Of a stretch of 64,000 nucleotides of DNA, positions 1 to 8,023 are shown piece after piece. The DNA lies in contig NZ_LMEA01000012.1 of assembly GCF_001425235.1 (NCBI RefSeq), forward strand, positions 62,001 to 126,000. Reading direction: 5' to 3'. The notes beneath the pieces were generated by a model. It was not told where the DNA came from. It saw only the letters and a list, made by a program, of their open reading frames with translations, and did not search any database. The DNA is from Devosia sp. Root413D1. GTDB lineage: Bacteria; Pseudomonadota; Alphaproteobacteria; Rhizobiales; Devosiaceae. Position numbers and translations under genes: made by a program. Within the stretch, counting starts at the first letter, position 1; the number at the start of each line of letters is the position of its first letter.

Positions 1-313
1 GGTCACGGATGTAGTAGGTGAAGCTCGCATCATGAGGAACGCCATCGGGGGCGTAATCGTCCTCGTCCCCGTCGCCGTCTTCTCCCTCAGCGCCAACGAC
101 CAGACGTTTTAGCCCGTGGTCGCGCTCCCTCAGGTCATGCACGGCGAGAGGTAGCAGGCGCAGCGCACTCTGTCGCAGACTGTCGTCGTAGGCCTCGTTC
201 AGCTCGTGCTGCATCACGGCGACGGAGATCGCGGCAGCCCCGACCCACAGCAGGGCCATGCCGGCGCTTAGCCCAAGCGCGAGCCGGACGGCGATCGAGG
301 GGCGACGCCTCAT
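1..313 (-). CDS. Two-component sensor histidine kinase, N-terminal part only
   Basis: The gene runs off the left edge; only the first ~104 codons are present. The visible part starts with a short basic stretch and one hydrophobic segment (about residues 8-34), followed by an extracytoplasmic region beginning with acidic and arginine-rich residues, the usual start of a QseC/PmrB-type membrane sensor. Its ATG overlaps the stop codon of the response regulator (ATGA), so the two are translationally coupled and form a pair. No kinase core is in the window, so the assignment rests on the coupling to an OmpR-type regulator and the membrane topology. The acidic loop (EDGDGDEDD) could bind metal, but this is only inference. 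Confidence 0.75.
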   Translation of the reverse strand, partial: MRRRPSIAVRLALGLSAGMALLWVGAAAISVAVMQHELNEAYDDSLRQSALRLLPLAVHDLRERDHGLKRLVVGAEGEDGDGDEDDYAPDGVPHDASFTYYIRD

Positions 314-966
314 TTGAGAACCTGGTAGCCGAGGCCACGGACTGTCTGGACGAACTCACGCCCGAGCTTCTTCCGTAGCCGGCTGACATAGACCTCCACG
401 GCGTTGCTTTCGATCTCGGCGCCGAATGCGTACAGCGAATTCTCGATCTCCGCCCTTGTCACGATTGCGCCCTGCCGCGACAACAGCCGTTCGACCACTG
501 CCCATTCGCGGGCTGTGAGGCTTACGGCGTGCCCATTGGTGCTGGCGGTGCGATGAGCGAGGTCGACCGTAACGCCGGCCGAGATGACCTTGGGGCTCGG
601 ATTGCCTCCATAGCGGCGGGCCACCGCGGCGATTCGGGCGCTCATCTCTGCCAGGTCGAAGGGTTTCACCAGGTAGTCGTCTGCACCCGCATTGAGCCCC
701 TCGACGCGCACTGCCACTTGGTCCTGGGCTGTCGTGATGATCACCGGCACCGCACTTCCGGCTGCCCTCAGCTCGCGCAACAGGTCGAGCCCGCGGCCAT
801 CCGGGAGGCCGAGGTCGAGCAGCACCAGTTCGTATGGGACGCCGGCCAGTGCCAGCCGCGAGTCATCGATCCGCTGCACCCAGTCGACCGCGTGGCCGGC
901 CGACCGCACATGGTCGCGGATCGCCGCACCCAGCACGTCGTCGTCCTCCACCAACAGCACTCTCAC
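310..966 (-). CDS. OmpR/PhoB-family response regulator
   Basis: 218 aa. The N-terminal receiver begins VRVLLVEDDD with the acidic pocket, has the phospho-acceptor in LLDLGLPDG (about residue 51) and the conserved lysine in DDYLVKPFD. The C-terminal winged helix ends with the usual VSRLRKKL...VRGLGYQV pattern. The start is taken at GTG 966 because AAAGGAG lies just before it and the domain begins there; the frame stays open further upstream but the extra residues have no family match. It is coupled to the sensor kinase and divergent from the DUF2271/PepSY/ApbE operon, which makes that operon the likeliest target. QseB/PmrA-type is the closest general description. Confidence 0.93.
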   Translation of the reverse strand: MRVLLVEDDDVLGAAIRDHVRSAGHAVDWVQRIDDSRLALAGVPYELVLLDLGLPDGRGLDLLRELRAAGSAVPVIITTAQDQVAVRVEGLNAGADDYLVKPFDLAEMSARIAAVARRYGGNPSPKVISAGVTVDLAHRTASTNGHAVSLTAREWAVVERLLSRQGAIVTRAEIENSLYAFGAEIESNAVEVYVSRLRKKLGREFVQTVRGLGYQVLK

Positions 967-1044
967 GTCGCTCCGAGCTCCTTTAGCTAGCCCATAGGCC
1001 CTGAACCTTACGCCAGCCTGACGAAGAATCCGGCCTCGCTTCAG

Positions 1045-1056
1045 GCTGACGTCAGC
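1045..1056. promoter_or_regulatory. Palindrome in the divergent promoter region, possible regulator site
   Basis: GCTGACGTCAGC is a perfect 12-bp palindrome in the space between the response-regulator gene and the DUF2271 gene. A related sequence, CAGCCTGACG (1014-1023), lies about 30 bp away. The position between the divergent genes suits a site for the response regulator, but no family consensus is recognised. Confidence 0.35.
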
Positions 1057-1101
1057 TTGGTGTGGTGGAACCTCTGGCATCGACTGAATGGAGATTGGCA
1101 G

Positions 1102-1569
1102 ATGAAGAAACTTGCTGCGATGCTGATGTTGGCCACGGCCCTAGTGGCGCCCGGTTGGGCACTCGCCAAAGACGTGACGATCGAGGCCCAGATGGTCCGC
1201 TATTCGGGCCACGCCGCCTATCTTGCCGTCTACCTCACCGATCCGGCCGGCACGTATCATTCGACGCTCTGGGTTTCCGGCCACAAGACCAAGTACTACG
1301 GCACGTTGCGTGGCTGGGTCCAAGGCGTGTCCCAGGCTGGATCTATCAATCTCGACGGGATCACCGGAGCCAGCGTCGGCGGTGGCGAAACCCTGACCGT
1401 CCATGCCGATCTTGCCGACGCGCTCATCGATGCCGGCTATCAGATTCATGTCGATACGGCAGTCGAAAACGGCGGCGAATACGCCGACGACGCCATGATC
1501 CAGGTGACATCGACACCGGCGACGATCGACGGCAGCGGCTATGTCAGCAAGCTCTCGGTCAGCATGTAG
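1102..1569 (+). CDS. Periplasmic DUF2271 protein with predicted covalent FMN site
   Basis: 155 aa. Residues 1-21 are a Sec signal peptide (MKKLAAMLMLATALVAPGWALA). The rest matches the DUF2271 pattern, a small beta-rich periplasmic domain. It carries DGITGAS (Asp85-Ser91), which fits the Dxx(S/T)GA(S/T) motif that ApbE transferases modify by attaching FMN to the Ser/Thr, here Thr88. The start at ATG 1102 is preceded by GGAG (1090-1093); an upstream in-frame start would add residues before the signal peptide and is rejected. The PepSY-reductase gene begins 9 bp after the stop, with the ApbE gene behind it. Inference: a flavinylated periplasmic electron carrier served by the next two genes. Confidence 0.85.
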   Translation: MKKLAAMLMLATALVAPGWALAKDVTIEAQMVRYSGHAAYLAVYLTDPAGTYHSTLWVSGHKTKYYGTLRGWVQGVSQAGSINLDGITGASVGGGETLTVHADLADALIDAGYQIHVDTAVENGGEYADDAMIQVTSTPATIDGSGYVSKLSVSM

Positions 1570-1578
1570 GTCAGTCCT

Positions 1579-3777
1579 ATGCGCCGCTTTCACGCATGGG
1601 CAGGCCTGGCCGGTCTCGCTCTCGTCGTCTTCATGGCTGTTACCGGCTGTGCGCTGTCAATCCAGCCGCTGCTCGATGCGGCAACGGCTGCTCCTGCGGG
1701 TGGCACGCTGAGCGTTGCCGACGTGGCGGGGCGCGTCGCCGAACAGGTTCCCGGCGTCCAGCGGCTCGTGCGTTCGGCGTCCGGTCAGCTCGTCGCCCAT
1801 GCGTTTGACGGGGCGACCCACAAAGCTGAAATCGTCGATCCGAATAGCGGCGAGGCCATCGGCGCCTATGCCCCTTCCCCATTCTTCATCTTCATCACCG
1901 AGCTCCATCGCTCGCTGTTCCTCGATTGGGCTGGCCACGGCGTGGCGGGCGTGGCCTCGCTCGCCATTCTCATCCTTTCGGCGAGTGGCATCGGATTGCT
2001 GCTGCGCAAGATGGGGGGCTGGCGCCAGCTCTTTGCGGCAGCACGCGGCAGTGGCTCGCAACGGTTGCATACTAACCTCGCCCGCGCCGCAGTCACGGCA
2101 CTGATCCTTACTGCGACGACCGGCATCTACATGTCAGCGGTCTATTTCGAACTTGTGCCAAGCGCGGACTCGGCGTTCACCTTCGCGCCCACCGGTGCCG
2201 GCACGACTCCAGCCCCAATTGCCACGCTGCCGGAGTTGGCGAGCGTTCCCTTGAGCGATCTGCGCGAACTGGTCTTCCCCGCCGCGGACGATCCGAGCGA
2301 CGTCTTTGCCGTCACCACTGGCGCGGGACTGGGCTACGTCGATCAGGCAACGGGCGCGATGCTCTTGTTCACGCCCAACAGCGTCTGGCAGCAGGTCTAC
2401 GAACTCGTCTACACGCTTCACACCGGGCAAGGCGCTTGGATGCTGGCCGTACTCCTTGGCCTAGGCGCTCTGGCGGCCCCCGCGCTAGCCATCACCGGCT
2501 CGACCATCTGGTGGCTGCGTCGGCGTAGCACGCCCCGCCTTACGGGCAACGCATCTGCGCGCGAAGCCGACACCGTCATCCTCGTCGGCAGTGAATCGGG
2601 CAGCACGTGGGGTTTTGCGGCGAACCTCCACGAAGCGCTGAGCGTCTCTGGCCACCGCGTGCACCTCGCCGCCATGAACGACCTCCGCCGCAGCTATCCC
2701 AAGGCCAGCTGCCTGCTTGTGCTCACCGCCACCTATGGCGATGGTGCGGCGCCGGCCTCGGCACGCCAGTTCCTCGCTCGGGTAAAGACGCTGGCCTCGC
2801 GGCCTGCCTTCGCCGCTCTTGGCTTCGGCGATCGGAGCTTCCCTCGGTTCTGCGCCCATGCATCCGAGGTTGAAGCCGCACTCACGGCTCGTGGGCTCAA
2901 GCCCCTCCTCCCGGTCTACGGTGTTGACCGCCAGTCGCCTGCCGATTTCGCGGCCTGGGGTCGCCTCCTCGGCGAGCGGCTCGGTATCGAGCTTCCACTG
3001 TCTCATGTGCCGTCGCGACCACGGACTGACAGCTTCGTGCTTGAGGAGCGTTCACTCTATGGGGTGGAAGTCCAGGCTCCGGTAGCGCTCCTGCGCTTCA
3101 CCATGCCCGAGTTCCGCCCCGGCCTTCCGAAATGGCTCGGCGGGCGGGCGATGCCGCATTTCGAGGCCGGGGACCTTGTGGGCATCCTAGCGCCGGGCAA
3201 CGACGTGCCGCGCTACTACTCCCTTGCCAGTTCCTCGCGCGATGGCGTGCTCGAGATTTGCGTGCGCAAGCAGGCAGGCGGTTTGTGCTCGGAATACCTG
3301 CACGCCATTGCACCTGGTGACACCGTCGAGGCCTTCATCCGCCCCAATCCGGATTTTCGTCCTGACCGGACGCGGCGGCCCCTGATCCTCATCGGCGCCG
3401 GCGCGGGCGTCGCGCCGCTCGCCGGGTTTGTCCGCACAAGCAGGCGCCGTCCCGTCCACCTGTTCTATGGCGCTCGCCATCCGGCTTCCGATTTCCTCTA
3501 CCACCGCGAGTTCCAGGAGGCCCTGGCTGACGGTCGCCTTTCCTCCCTCACCACGGCGTTCTCGCGTGTCCTTGGCGGCGGCTATGTGCAGGACCGCCTG
3601 CTCAACGAAGCCGCTGCCATTCAGGAGCTCGTGAGACGCGGGGCGCAGATCATGGTTTGCGGCGGCCGCGAGATGGCGACTGGGGTGCGCGAGACGATCG
3701 ATACCTGCCTCGAACCCCTCGGGCTCTCCGTCGATGCCCTCAAGCGCAAGGGACGCTACCTCGAAGATGCGTACTGA
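1579..3777 (+). CDS. PepSY membrane protein fused to flavodoxin and NADPH-flavin reductase
   Basis: 732 aa. The N-terminal half is a PepSY/PepSY_TM region with hydrophobic segments near residues 6-30, 119-142, 170-192 and 286-313, and histidines (ELHRSLF, DWAGHG, TLHTGQG) suited to bind heme b. The cytosolic half is a CPR-type diflavin reductase: flavodoxin with GSESGST at ~336, FAD site RYYSLAS at ~544, and an NADPH site GAGAGVAPLAG at ~607 with a terminal VCGGREMA. The family moves electrons from NADPH through FAD and FMN to the membrane. With DUF2271 before it and ApbE after it, the likely path is cytosolic NADPH to heme to the periplasmic flavoprotein. The final acceptor is not shown by the sequence. 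Confidence 0.88.
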   Translation: MRRFHAWAGLAGLALVVFMAVTGCALSIQPLLDAATAAPAGGTLSVADVAGRVAEQVPGVQRLVRSASGQLVAHAFDGATHKAEIVDPNSGEAIGAYAPSPFFIFITELHRSLFLDWAGHGVAGVASLAILILSASGIGLLLRKMGGWRQLFAAARGSGSQRLHTNLARAAVTALILTATTGIYMSAVYFELVPSADSAFTFAPTGAGTTPAPIATLPELASVPLSDLRELVFPAADDPSDVFAVTTGAGLGYVDQATGAMLLFTPNSVWQQVYELVYTLHTGQGAWMLAVLLGLGALAAPALAITGSTIWWLRRRSTPRLTGNASAREADTVILVGSESGSTWGFAANLHEALSVSGHRVHLAAMNDLRRSYPKASCLLVLTATYGDGAAPASARQFLARVKTLASRPAFAALGFGDRSFPRFCAHASEVEAALTARGLKPLLPVYGVDRQSPADFAAWGRLLGERLGIELPLSHVPSRPRTDSFVLEERSLYGVEVQAPVALLRFTMPEFRPGLPKWLGGRAMPHFEAGDLVGILAPGNDVPRYYSLASSSRDGVLEICVRKQAGGLCSEYLHAIAPGDTVEAFIRPNPDFRPDRTRRPLILIGAGAGVAPLAGFVRTSRRRPVHLFYGARHPASDFLYHREFQEALADGRLSSLTTAFSRVLGGGYVQDRLLNEAAAIQELVRRGAQIMVCGGREMATGVRETIDTCLEPLGLSVDALKRKGRYLEDAY

Positions 3778-4699
3778 TCTCGTTCGCCGCGTCATCAGCG
3801 GGCCGACCATGGGAACCCGCTACTCGGCCGTGTTCTTCGCTCCCATAGCGCTCGATCTTTCCGTGCTGCCCGCCGCCCTAGAAGCGGTCGTGGACACGGT
3901 CGACCGCCAGATGTCCACATGGAAGCCGGAATCGGACTTGATGCGGCTCAACCGTGCGGCGGTCGGAAGGTGGGTGGACCTGCCGTACGAGGTTGCCACC
4001 GTTCTGGCAGCGGCGCTGGAGATAGGCCGATTGTCCGACGGTGCCTTCGACATTGGCGTCGGCGATCTGGTTACCGCCTGGGGCTTTGGTGCCGCCGCAG
4101 GCACGACCGATCGCCGCGCTATTGCCGCGCCAGGTGCCGCTCAGCGTTTACCCGCCCACCTCGCCCTGGAGCTCGATGAAGCTGGCCAGCGGGTGCGCAA
4201 GCATGCACAAGTCACCCTGGACCTCTCCGCCATCGCAAAGGGCTACGGGGTCGACGAGCTGGCTCGTGTGCTCGAGCGGTTCGGCGTCACGAGCTACCTT
4301 GTCTCGATCGACGGCGAACTCCGCGCCGGCCAAGGGAAACCGGACGGATCGGCCTGGCGGGTGGCGCTCGAAAGCCCGGAGTTTGGGCACCGCAGAGCCG
4401 CCGGCGTGATCGAAATTGCCGATGTGGCGCTCGCCACATCGGGTGATTACCGTCACTTCGTCGAGCGCGACGGAGTCCGCTTCGGTCACACCATGGACCC
4501 GCGTCGGCGCATCCGCCTCGGCCACGGCCCCGCTTCGGTAACGGTGCGGGCCGCAACCGCGATGCAAGCCGACGCTTGGGCAACCGCCCTGATGGTGCTG
4601 GGCCCCGAGCGCGGTAGCGAAGTCGCCTCGGCTCAGGGTCTTGACGTGCTGTTCGCAGAGCGCGAGGCCGATGCGCGCTCCCTGACGTCGACCGCTTGA
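3767..4699 (+). CDS. apbE: FAD:protein FMN transferase (ApbE family)
   Basis: 310 aa. Characteristic elements are GPTMGTRYS at the N-terminus, LDLSAIAKGYGVD, ATSGDYRHF, FGHTMDPR and the metal-site region AMQADAWATAL. ApbE transfers FMN from FAD to Thr/Ser in a Dxx(S/T)GA(T/S) motif. It overlaps the end of the PepSY-reductase gene by 11 bp, so it is co-translated. Its likely target is the DUF2271 protein two genes upstream. Oddly, no signal peptide or lipobox is visible: the ApbE fold begins about 12 residues after the ATG, and the further upstream in-frame start does not add one either, while the apparent target is periplasmic. The usual DVGGE-type segment reads SIDGELR here. Confidence 0.92.
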   Translation: MRTDLVRRVISGPTMGTRYSAVFFAPIALDLSVLPAALEAVVDTVDRQMSTWKPESDLMRLNRAAVGRWVDLPYEVATVLAAALEIGRLSDGAFDIGVGDLVTAWGFGAAAGTTDRRAIAAPGAAQRLPAHLALELDEAGQRVRKHAQVTLDLSAIAKGYGVDELARVLERFGVTSYLVSIDGELRAGQGKPDGSAWRVALESPEFGHRRAAGVIEIADVALATSGDYRHFVERDGVRFGHTMDPRRRIRLGHGPASVTVRAATAMQADAWATALMVLGPERGSEVASAQGLDVLFAEREADARSLTSTA

Positions 4700-4715
4700 C
4701 GGCGGGACCACCAGG

Positions 4716-5417
4716 CTAGGCGACCGTGCCGAACAACGCGCCTATGGCGGCCGTGATCAGCATCGCCAGCGCGCCCCAGAACACTACGCGGACGGTCGGT
4801 TTCCACGGCGAAGCCCCGCCCGCGCTGGCTCCCACCGCACCCAGGGCGCCCAGGAACACCAGAGACGCGAGCGCGACGATCCAGATCATCCAGTTGCTCG
4901 GCGACACCAGGACCGCCAGCAACGGCAGCGCCGCGCCAACTGCGAAGGTGACGGCGGAGGTAAGCGCCGCTTGCACCGGGCGGGCGGTGGAGACTTCCGA
5001 CAGGCCCAGTTCGTCACGGGCGTGGGCCCCCAGGGCGTCCTTGGCCATGAGCTGCGTGGCAACCTGACTGGCGAGCGCTCCGTCGAGCCCCCGCGCGACG
5101 TAGATGGCGGTCAGTTCGGCATGCTCGGACTCGGGCTCGTTGGCGAGCTCCGATTTCTCCTTGGCAAGGCTGGCTGCCTCCGTATCCGACTGCGAGCTGA
5201 CCGACACGTACTCGCCCGCCGCCATCGACATGGCGCCGGCGACGAGCCCGGCAACGCCCGCCACCAGGATCGCCCCCCGGTCCGCCGACGCCGCTGCCAC
5301 CCCTATCACCAGGCTTGCCGTCGACACGATACCGTCGTTCGCGCCCAGCACGGCGGCACGCAGCCATCCGACCCGGCCGACGTAGTGTTCCTCTGCATGC
5401 GTCTTGAGTCTGGTCAC
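4716..5417 (-). CDS. VIT1/CCC1-family iron/manganese transporter
   Basis: About 233 aa from the GTG at 5417. The family signature VGWLRAAVLGANDGIVSTASLVIGVAAA opens the protein, then MSMAAGEYVSVSSQSD, an acidic cytosolic helix region (EPESEHAELTAIYVARG) and three C-terminal hydrophobic segments. VIT1/CCC1 proteins export Fe2+ or Mn2+ from the cytosol. The GTG at 5417 is chosen because AGGAG lies ~9 bp upstream and the length fits the family; the frame stays open to a GTG at 5498, which would add 27 residues of no recognised kind. It is convergent with apbE. It may relieve metal load, but substrate choice cannot be read from the sequence. Confidence 0.85.
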   Translation of the reverse strand: MTRLKTHAEEHYVGRVGWLRAAVLGANDGIVSTASLVIGVAAASADRGAILVAGVAGLVAGAMSMAAGEYVSVSSQSDTEAASLAKEKSELANEPESEHAELTAIYVARGLDGALASQVATQLMAKDALGAHARDELGLSEVSTARPVQAALTSAVTFAVGAALPLLAVLVSPSNWMIWIVALASLVFLGALGAVGASAGGASPWKPTVRVVFWGALAMLITAAIGALFGTVA

Positions 5418-5507
5418 CGGCGTCGGCTCCTGCGGGGCAAGCTGCCTCTCCTGCGATGGTAGTCGAGCGCTGTTGCTGCCGCCATCCTTGCGGGCCACTC
5501 TGTGTGG

Positions 5508-6659
5508 TCACCGGGATGCGGTGCGCTGCGGAGGAGCCTTACGCCCGGTCGCCATGGTCGCTGCGAAGAGGACCAGCGCAACAGCGGTGACGGAGCCACT
5601 CGCCAGCCTGACATCCCATAGTTCAAAGAGATCGCCCAAGACGCGAACGAGCACGGAAACGTGCAACAACGCCAGAGGCAAATAGAGAGCCGGCCGATAC
5701 CTCACCGCCACGCCAGTAACCGCCGGGAAGATGATCAAGGCGTGGCCGAAAACCATCGACAGTACGAAGCCGATCACGAGAGCATGAAGTGTCAGGTCGT
5801 AGGCAAATGCGGCTCCCGGTATCAGGAGCAACGCCAGGCCGGACACCGCAACCCATAGGTAGCCGGCAAGCATGGCGGCGGCCATGAAGCGGGATTGGCC
5901 ACTCATGCGGATCGTCCTGGTCGCCACATCGTGGCGAGCCAGCCAGAGTGCTGTGCCGAGAAAACCGACCCCCAGCACTCTGCCGCCCAGTTCGTCGTCG
6001 AGCCCCAGGGCGGCACCGATCAAAATGAGCGTCACGACCCCGCTGAATATCCACTTGGACGCGGTGCCGGGCTGCATGATGCGGCTAAGTTCCAGCCGCT
6101 CGGCCCCGATGGTGCACACCAGGAAGCCTAGCCACCAGGCGACGAGCGCCCTCACCTCCACCCCCGACAGCCACAACGAGCATCCGATGAACAGCATCGC
6201 GGCTCCGACCAGCAGCACTGCTGTAAAGAGCGCCGGCTGCCGGAACACGATCCAGATCGATGCCGCGAGGAAGACAGCGGCTGCAACGACTGTCAGCGTG
6301 GCCGCCGCACCCACGGACAAACCCGAAACCATCAGCAGCGCACCAAGGCCGAAGCATGCCGGCGCCGTGTAGGGCCACGCAAGGCCGATTGCCACGGCGC
6401 GCTCCAGCGAAATGAGCGTCCCGAACACCCCACAGACCATGAGCGGTCCGTGCAGGCTCTCGAGACGAGCGAGCTGCGGCAGCGGGACGCCCAATCGAGC
6501 CAAGCCACCGTATAGTGCAAGCACCATCGACGCCGCAGCCAGGCCAAGCAGGGCCGCGCGGAAGCCACCCCTCCGCGCGACCCTGAACCAGCTCGCGAGC
6601 CCCCTAGGCAACGAGCCGATCGATGCGGACCTGCCAGACGTCCGGGCCGTTTTGCTCAT
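5508..6659 (-). CDS. NnrS-like multi-spanning membrane protein
   Basis: Up to 383 aa, almost entirely hydrophobic helices, with a motif region LHALVIGFVLSMVFGHALIIFPAV near residues 285-310 that recalls NnrS-type heme/copper membrane proteins. NnrS-like proteins help cells handle nitric oxide during denitrification; the exact chemistry is unsettled. It is last in a minus-strand set with DUF2249, MIP18-type and NnrU genes, all next to nirK, which supports this role. The ATG at 6659 overlaps the DUF2249 gene by 56 bp and has no clear ribosome site, so translation may start later, for example at a TTG just past the DUF2249 stop. Confidence 0.72.
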   Translation of the reverse strand: MSKTARTSGRSASIGSLPRGLASWFRVARRGGFRAALLGLAAASMVLALYGGLARLGVPLPQLARLESLHGPLMVCGVFGTLISLERAVAIGLAWPYTAPACFGLGALLMVSGLSVGAAATLTVVAAAVFLAASIWIVFRQPALFTAVLLVGAAMLFIGCSLWLSGVEVRALVAWWLGFLVCTIGAERLELSRIMQPGTASKWIFSGVVTLILIGAALGLDDELGGRVLGVGFLGTALWLARHDVATRTIRMSGQSRFMAAAMLAGYLWVAVSGLALLLIPGAAFAYDLTLHALVIGFVLSMVFGHALIIFPAVTGVAVRYRPALYLPLALLHVSVLVRVLGDLFELWDVRLASGSVTAVALVLFAATMATGRKAPPQRTASR

Positions 6660-6855
6660 AGGTCCATTCGAAGATGCCTGGGTATTCCGCGCTGAACTGG
6701 TAGAAGAGCGGCTTCGGGTCGTGGTCGTTCACGATGCGGAAGCACTCACCGCCACCCAGGTTCTCGAAGGTCGAGAAGATGAGCGGGTGGCGCATGCGGG
6801 GCGCTATCTGGCGAACGTCGATAACGGTGTCGGTCGTTTGGCAGTCTGAGCACAT
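6604..6855 (-). CDS. DUF2249 domain protein of the denitrification cluster
   Basis: 83 aa, beginning MCSDCQTTDTVIDVR and containing the DUF2249 core: RHPLIFSTFENL, then FRIVNDHDPKPLFYQF and FEWTYEQNGPDVWQVRI. Small DUF2249 proteins are common beside nirK, nor and nnr genes; their function is not established, though the paired cysteines at the N-terminus suggest a metal or thiol role. Its ATG overlaps the stop of the preceding MIP18-type gene (TGATG), so expression is coupled. The frame is open further upstream but the extra residues read as the antisense of that neighbour's coding sequence. Confidence 0.85.
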   Translation of the reverse strand: MCSDCQTTDTVIDVRQIAPRMRHPLIFSTFENLGGGECFRIVNDHDPKPLFYQFSAEYPGIFEWTYEQNGPDVWQVRIDRLVA

Positions 6856-7199
6856 CAGGTCAGAGTCCTTGTTCGGGGGCGGCCCAGTAGCTCGAAGCCG
6901 CGGCCGGTGATGAGGTCGGGAGTCCAGATCGGGTCCCAGACGAGGTCGATGTCCACCTGGGCAACCGTGGGATAGGTTGAAGCTATCCGCTCGCGCACTT
7001 CTGCGATGACCAGCTCTCCGAGTGGGCATGCCCGGCTCGTCAGCGTGAGCTTCACACAGATCGCGTCGGGGGACCGGCGGGCCTCGATAACCAAGCCCAG
7101 GTCGACAATATTGATGCCGATCTCAGGATCCATGACGCCGCGCAAACTGTCGCAGAGCCCAGGATCCAAGCCGGTTTCGATGGCGCTCATTGTGGTCAC
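6855..7199 (-). CDS. MIP18/DUF59-family protein (metal-sulfur cluster type)
   Basis: 114 aa (a second ATG lies three codons in). The fold signature is clear: LRGVMDPEIGINIVDLGLV, then KLTLTSRACPLGELVIAEV with the conserved cysteine, and a C-terminal DLVWDPIWTPDLIT. Family members (SufT, PaaD) assist Fe-S cluster assembly or delivery. Here it is translationally coupled to a DUF2249 protein and sits in a nitrite-reduction cluster, so a role in maturing or repairing metal centres under nitrosative stress is the natural guess. It does not show the C-terminal zinc part of PaaD. Confidence 0.85.
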   Translation of the reverse strand: MTTMSAIETGLDPGLCDSLRGVMDPEIGINIVDLGLVIEARRSPDAICVKLTLTSRACPLGELVIAEVRERIASTYPTVAQVDIDLVWDPIWTPDLITGRGFELLGRPRTRTLT

Positions 7200-7272
7200 C
7201 CAGATGGACCTGACCTGCTTAGCCAGCCTCCGAGCGACGTTCTTTGCGCCACGTCAAACTAGTCGGCTCCTC

Positions 7273-7965
7273 CTACAGGAGCGGCACGCCAGTAATCAGT
7301 CCGTGGCTAACGACCAAGGTGCCGTACAGCAGCAAGCCTGCGCCGAACCGCAGCCCATCCGTCGGTGCCAATCTTGGGCGCCACCCCTTCGCAAAGCTTG
7401 CTAGCGGGATGTTGGACGTCTTCTTGGAAAGCTGCTGCCAAACCGCGTCACCGAGCGTCTTTCGGTACTGCCGATCGAACATCACCATGCCGCCCGCCGA
7501 CAGGAGCGCAAAAAGCCCGAACATTACGACGTGCGACAGATCGCCATTCGGGAACATGTGCGAAATCGACCAGATCAGCATGGCCCAGAGGAGCGGGTGG
7601 CGGACGAAGCCAGCCACTCCAGGACGATCCGGATCAAAGTCCCGCTTCGGCCCCAGGGAGAGCGGATTGGGCATGGTGAGCGCGAAGACAGCCAAGATCG
7701 ATGCGAGCAGCATGCCGACCGCTGGCACCAGACTCTGCCAGTCCGCCCGTGGCCACACCTCGAGATAGGGCGCATTCGCCGCCGCGCCGATGACCCAGAC
7801 GAGGACCAGGATCGAAACGGCGCTGTACGCGATCAGGTAGACCCGGCGCCCGAGAAGAGCAACGAGGCGGCCACGCAACGCGGGACGCGCCGGTATCGCG
7901 TGCGTCAGGAGAAAGACCGTCATCGCCGTGGCGAGTTCGCCCCAGCCAGCCGGATCACTCAGCAT
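7273..7965 (-). CDS. nnrU: NnrU family membrane protein
   Basis: 230 aa, with about six hydrophobic segments. NnrU/isoprenylcysteine-methyltransferase-like features are visible: RVYLIAYSAVSILVLVWVI, PNPLSLGP, and GFVRHPLLWAMLIWSISHMFPNGD, which is the NnrU hallmark. NnrU is needed for nitrite/NO reductase expression or activity in several alphaproteobacteria, by an unknown mechanism. It is the first of four minus-strand accessory genes and lies downstream of pseudoazurin, separated from it by a hairpin. Confidence 0.88.
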   Translation of the reverse strand: MLSDPAGWGELATAMTVFLLTHAIPARPALRGRLVALLGRRVYLIAYSAVSILVLVWVIGAAANAPYLEVWPRADWQSLVPAVGMLLASILAVFALTMPNPLSLGPKRDFDPDRPGVAGFVRHPLLWAMLIWSISHMFPNGDLSHVVMFGLFALLSAGGMVMFDRQYRKTLGDAVWQQLSKKTSNIPLASFAKGWRPRLAPTDGLRFGAGLLLYGTLVVSHGLITGVPLL

Positions 7966-7987
7966 TGCAGGATCTCGCAGGCGATTG

Positions 7988-8012
7988 GAGGCGGACCACG
8001 TAGGTCCGCCTC
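7988..8012 (-). terminator. Hairpin downstream of pseudoazurin
   Basis: GAGGCGGACC (7988-7997) and GGTCCGCCTC (8003-8012) form a perfect 10-bp stem with a 5-nt loop, 11 bp after the pseudoazurin stop codon on the minus strand. No U-tract follows, so it may act as an mRNA 3'-end stabiliser or partial terminator that separates high pseudoazurin expression from the nnrU set. Confidence 0.6.
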
Positions 8013-8023
8013 GTGAGCGCGTC

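Noticed and set aside
2319-2363. DQATGAM in the PepSY-reductase as a second flavinylation motif
   Set aside because: The last position is Met instead of Thr/Ser, and the D..tG pattern is a normal part of PepSY repeats.
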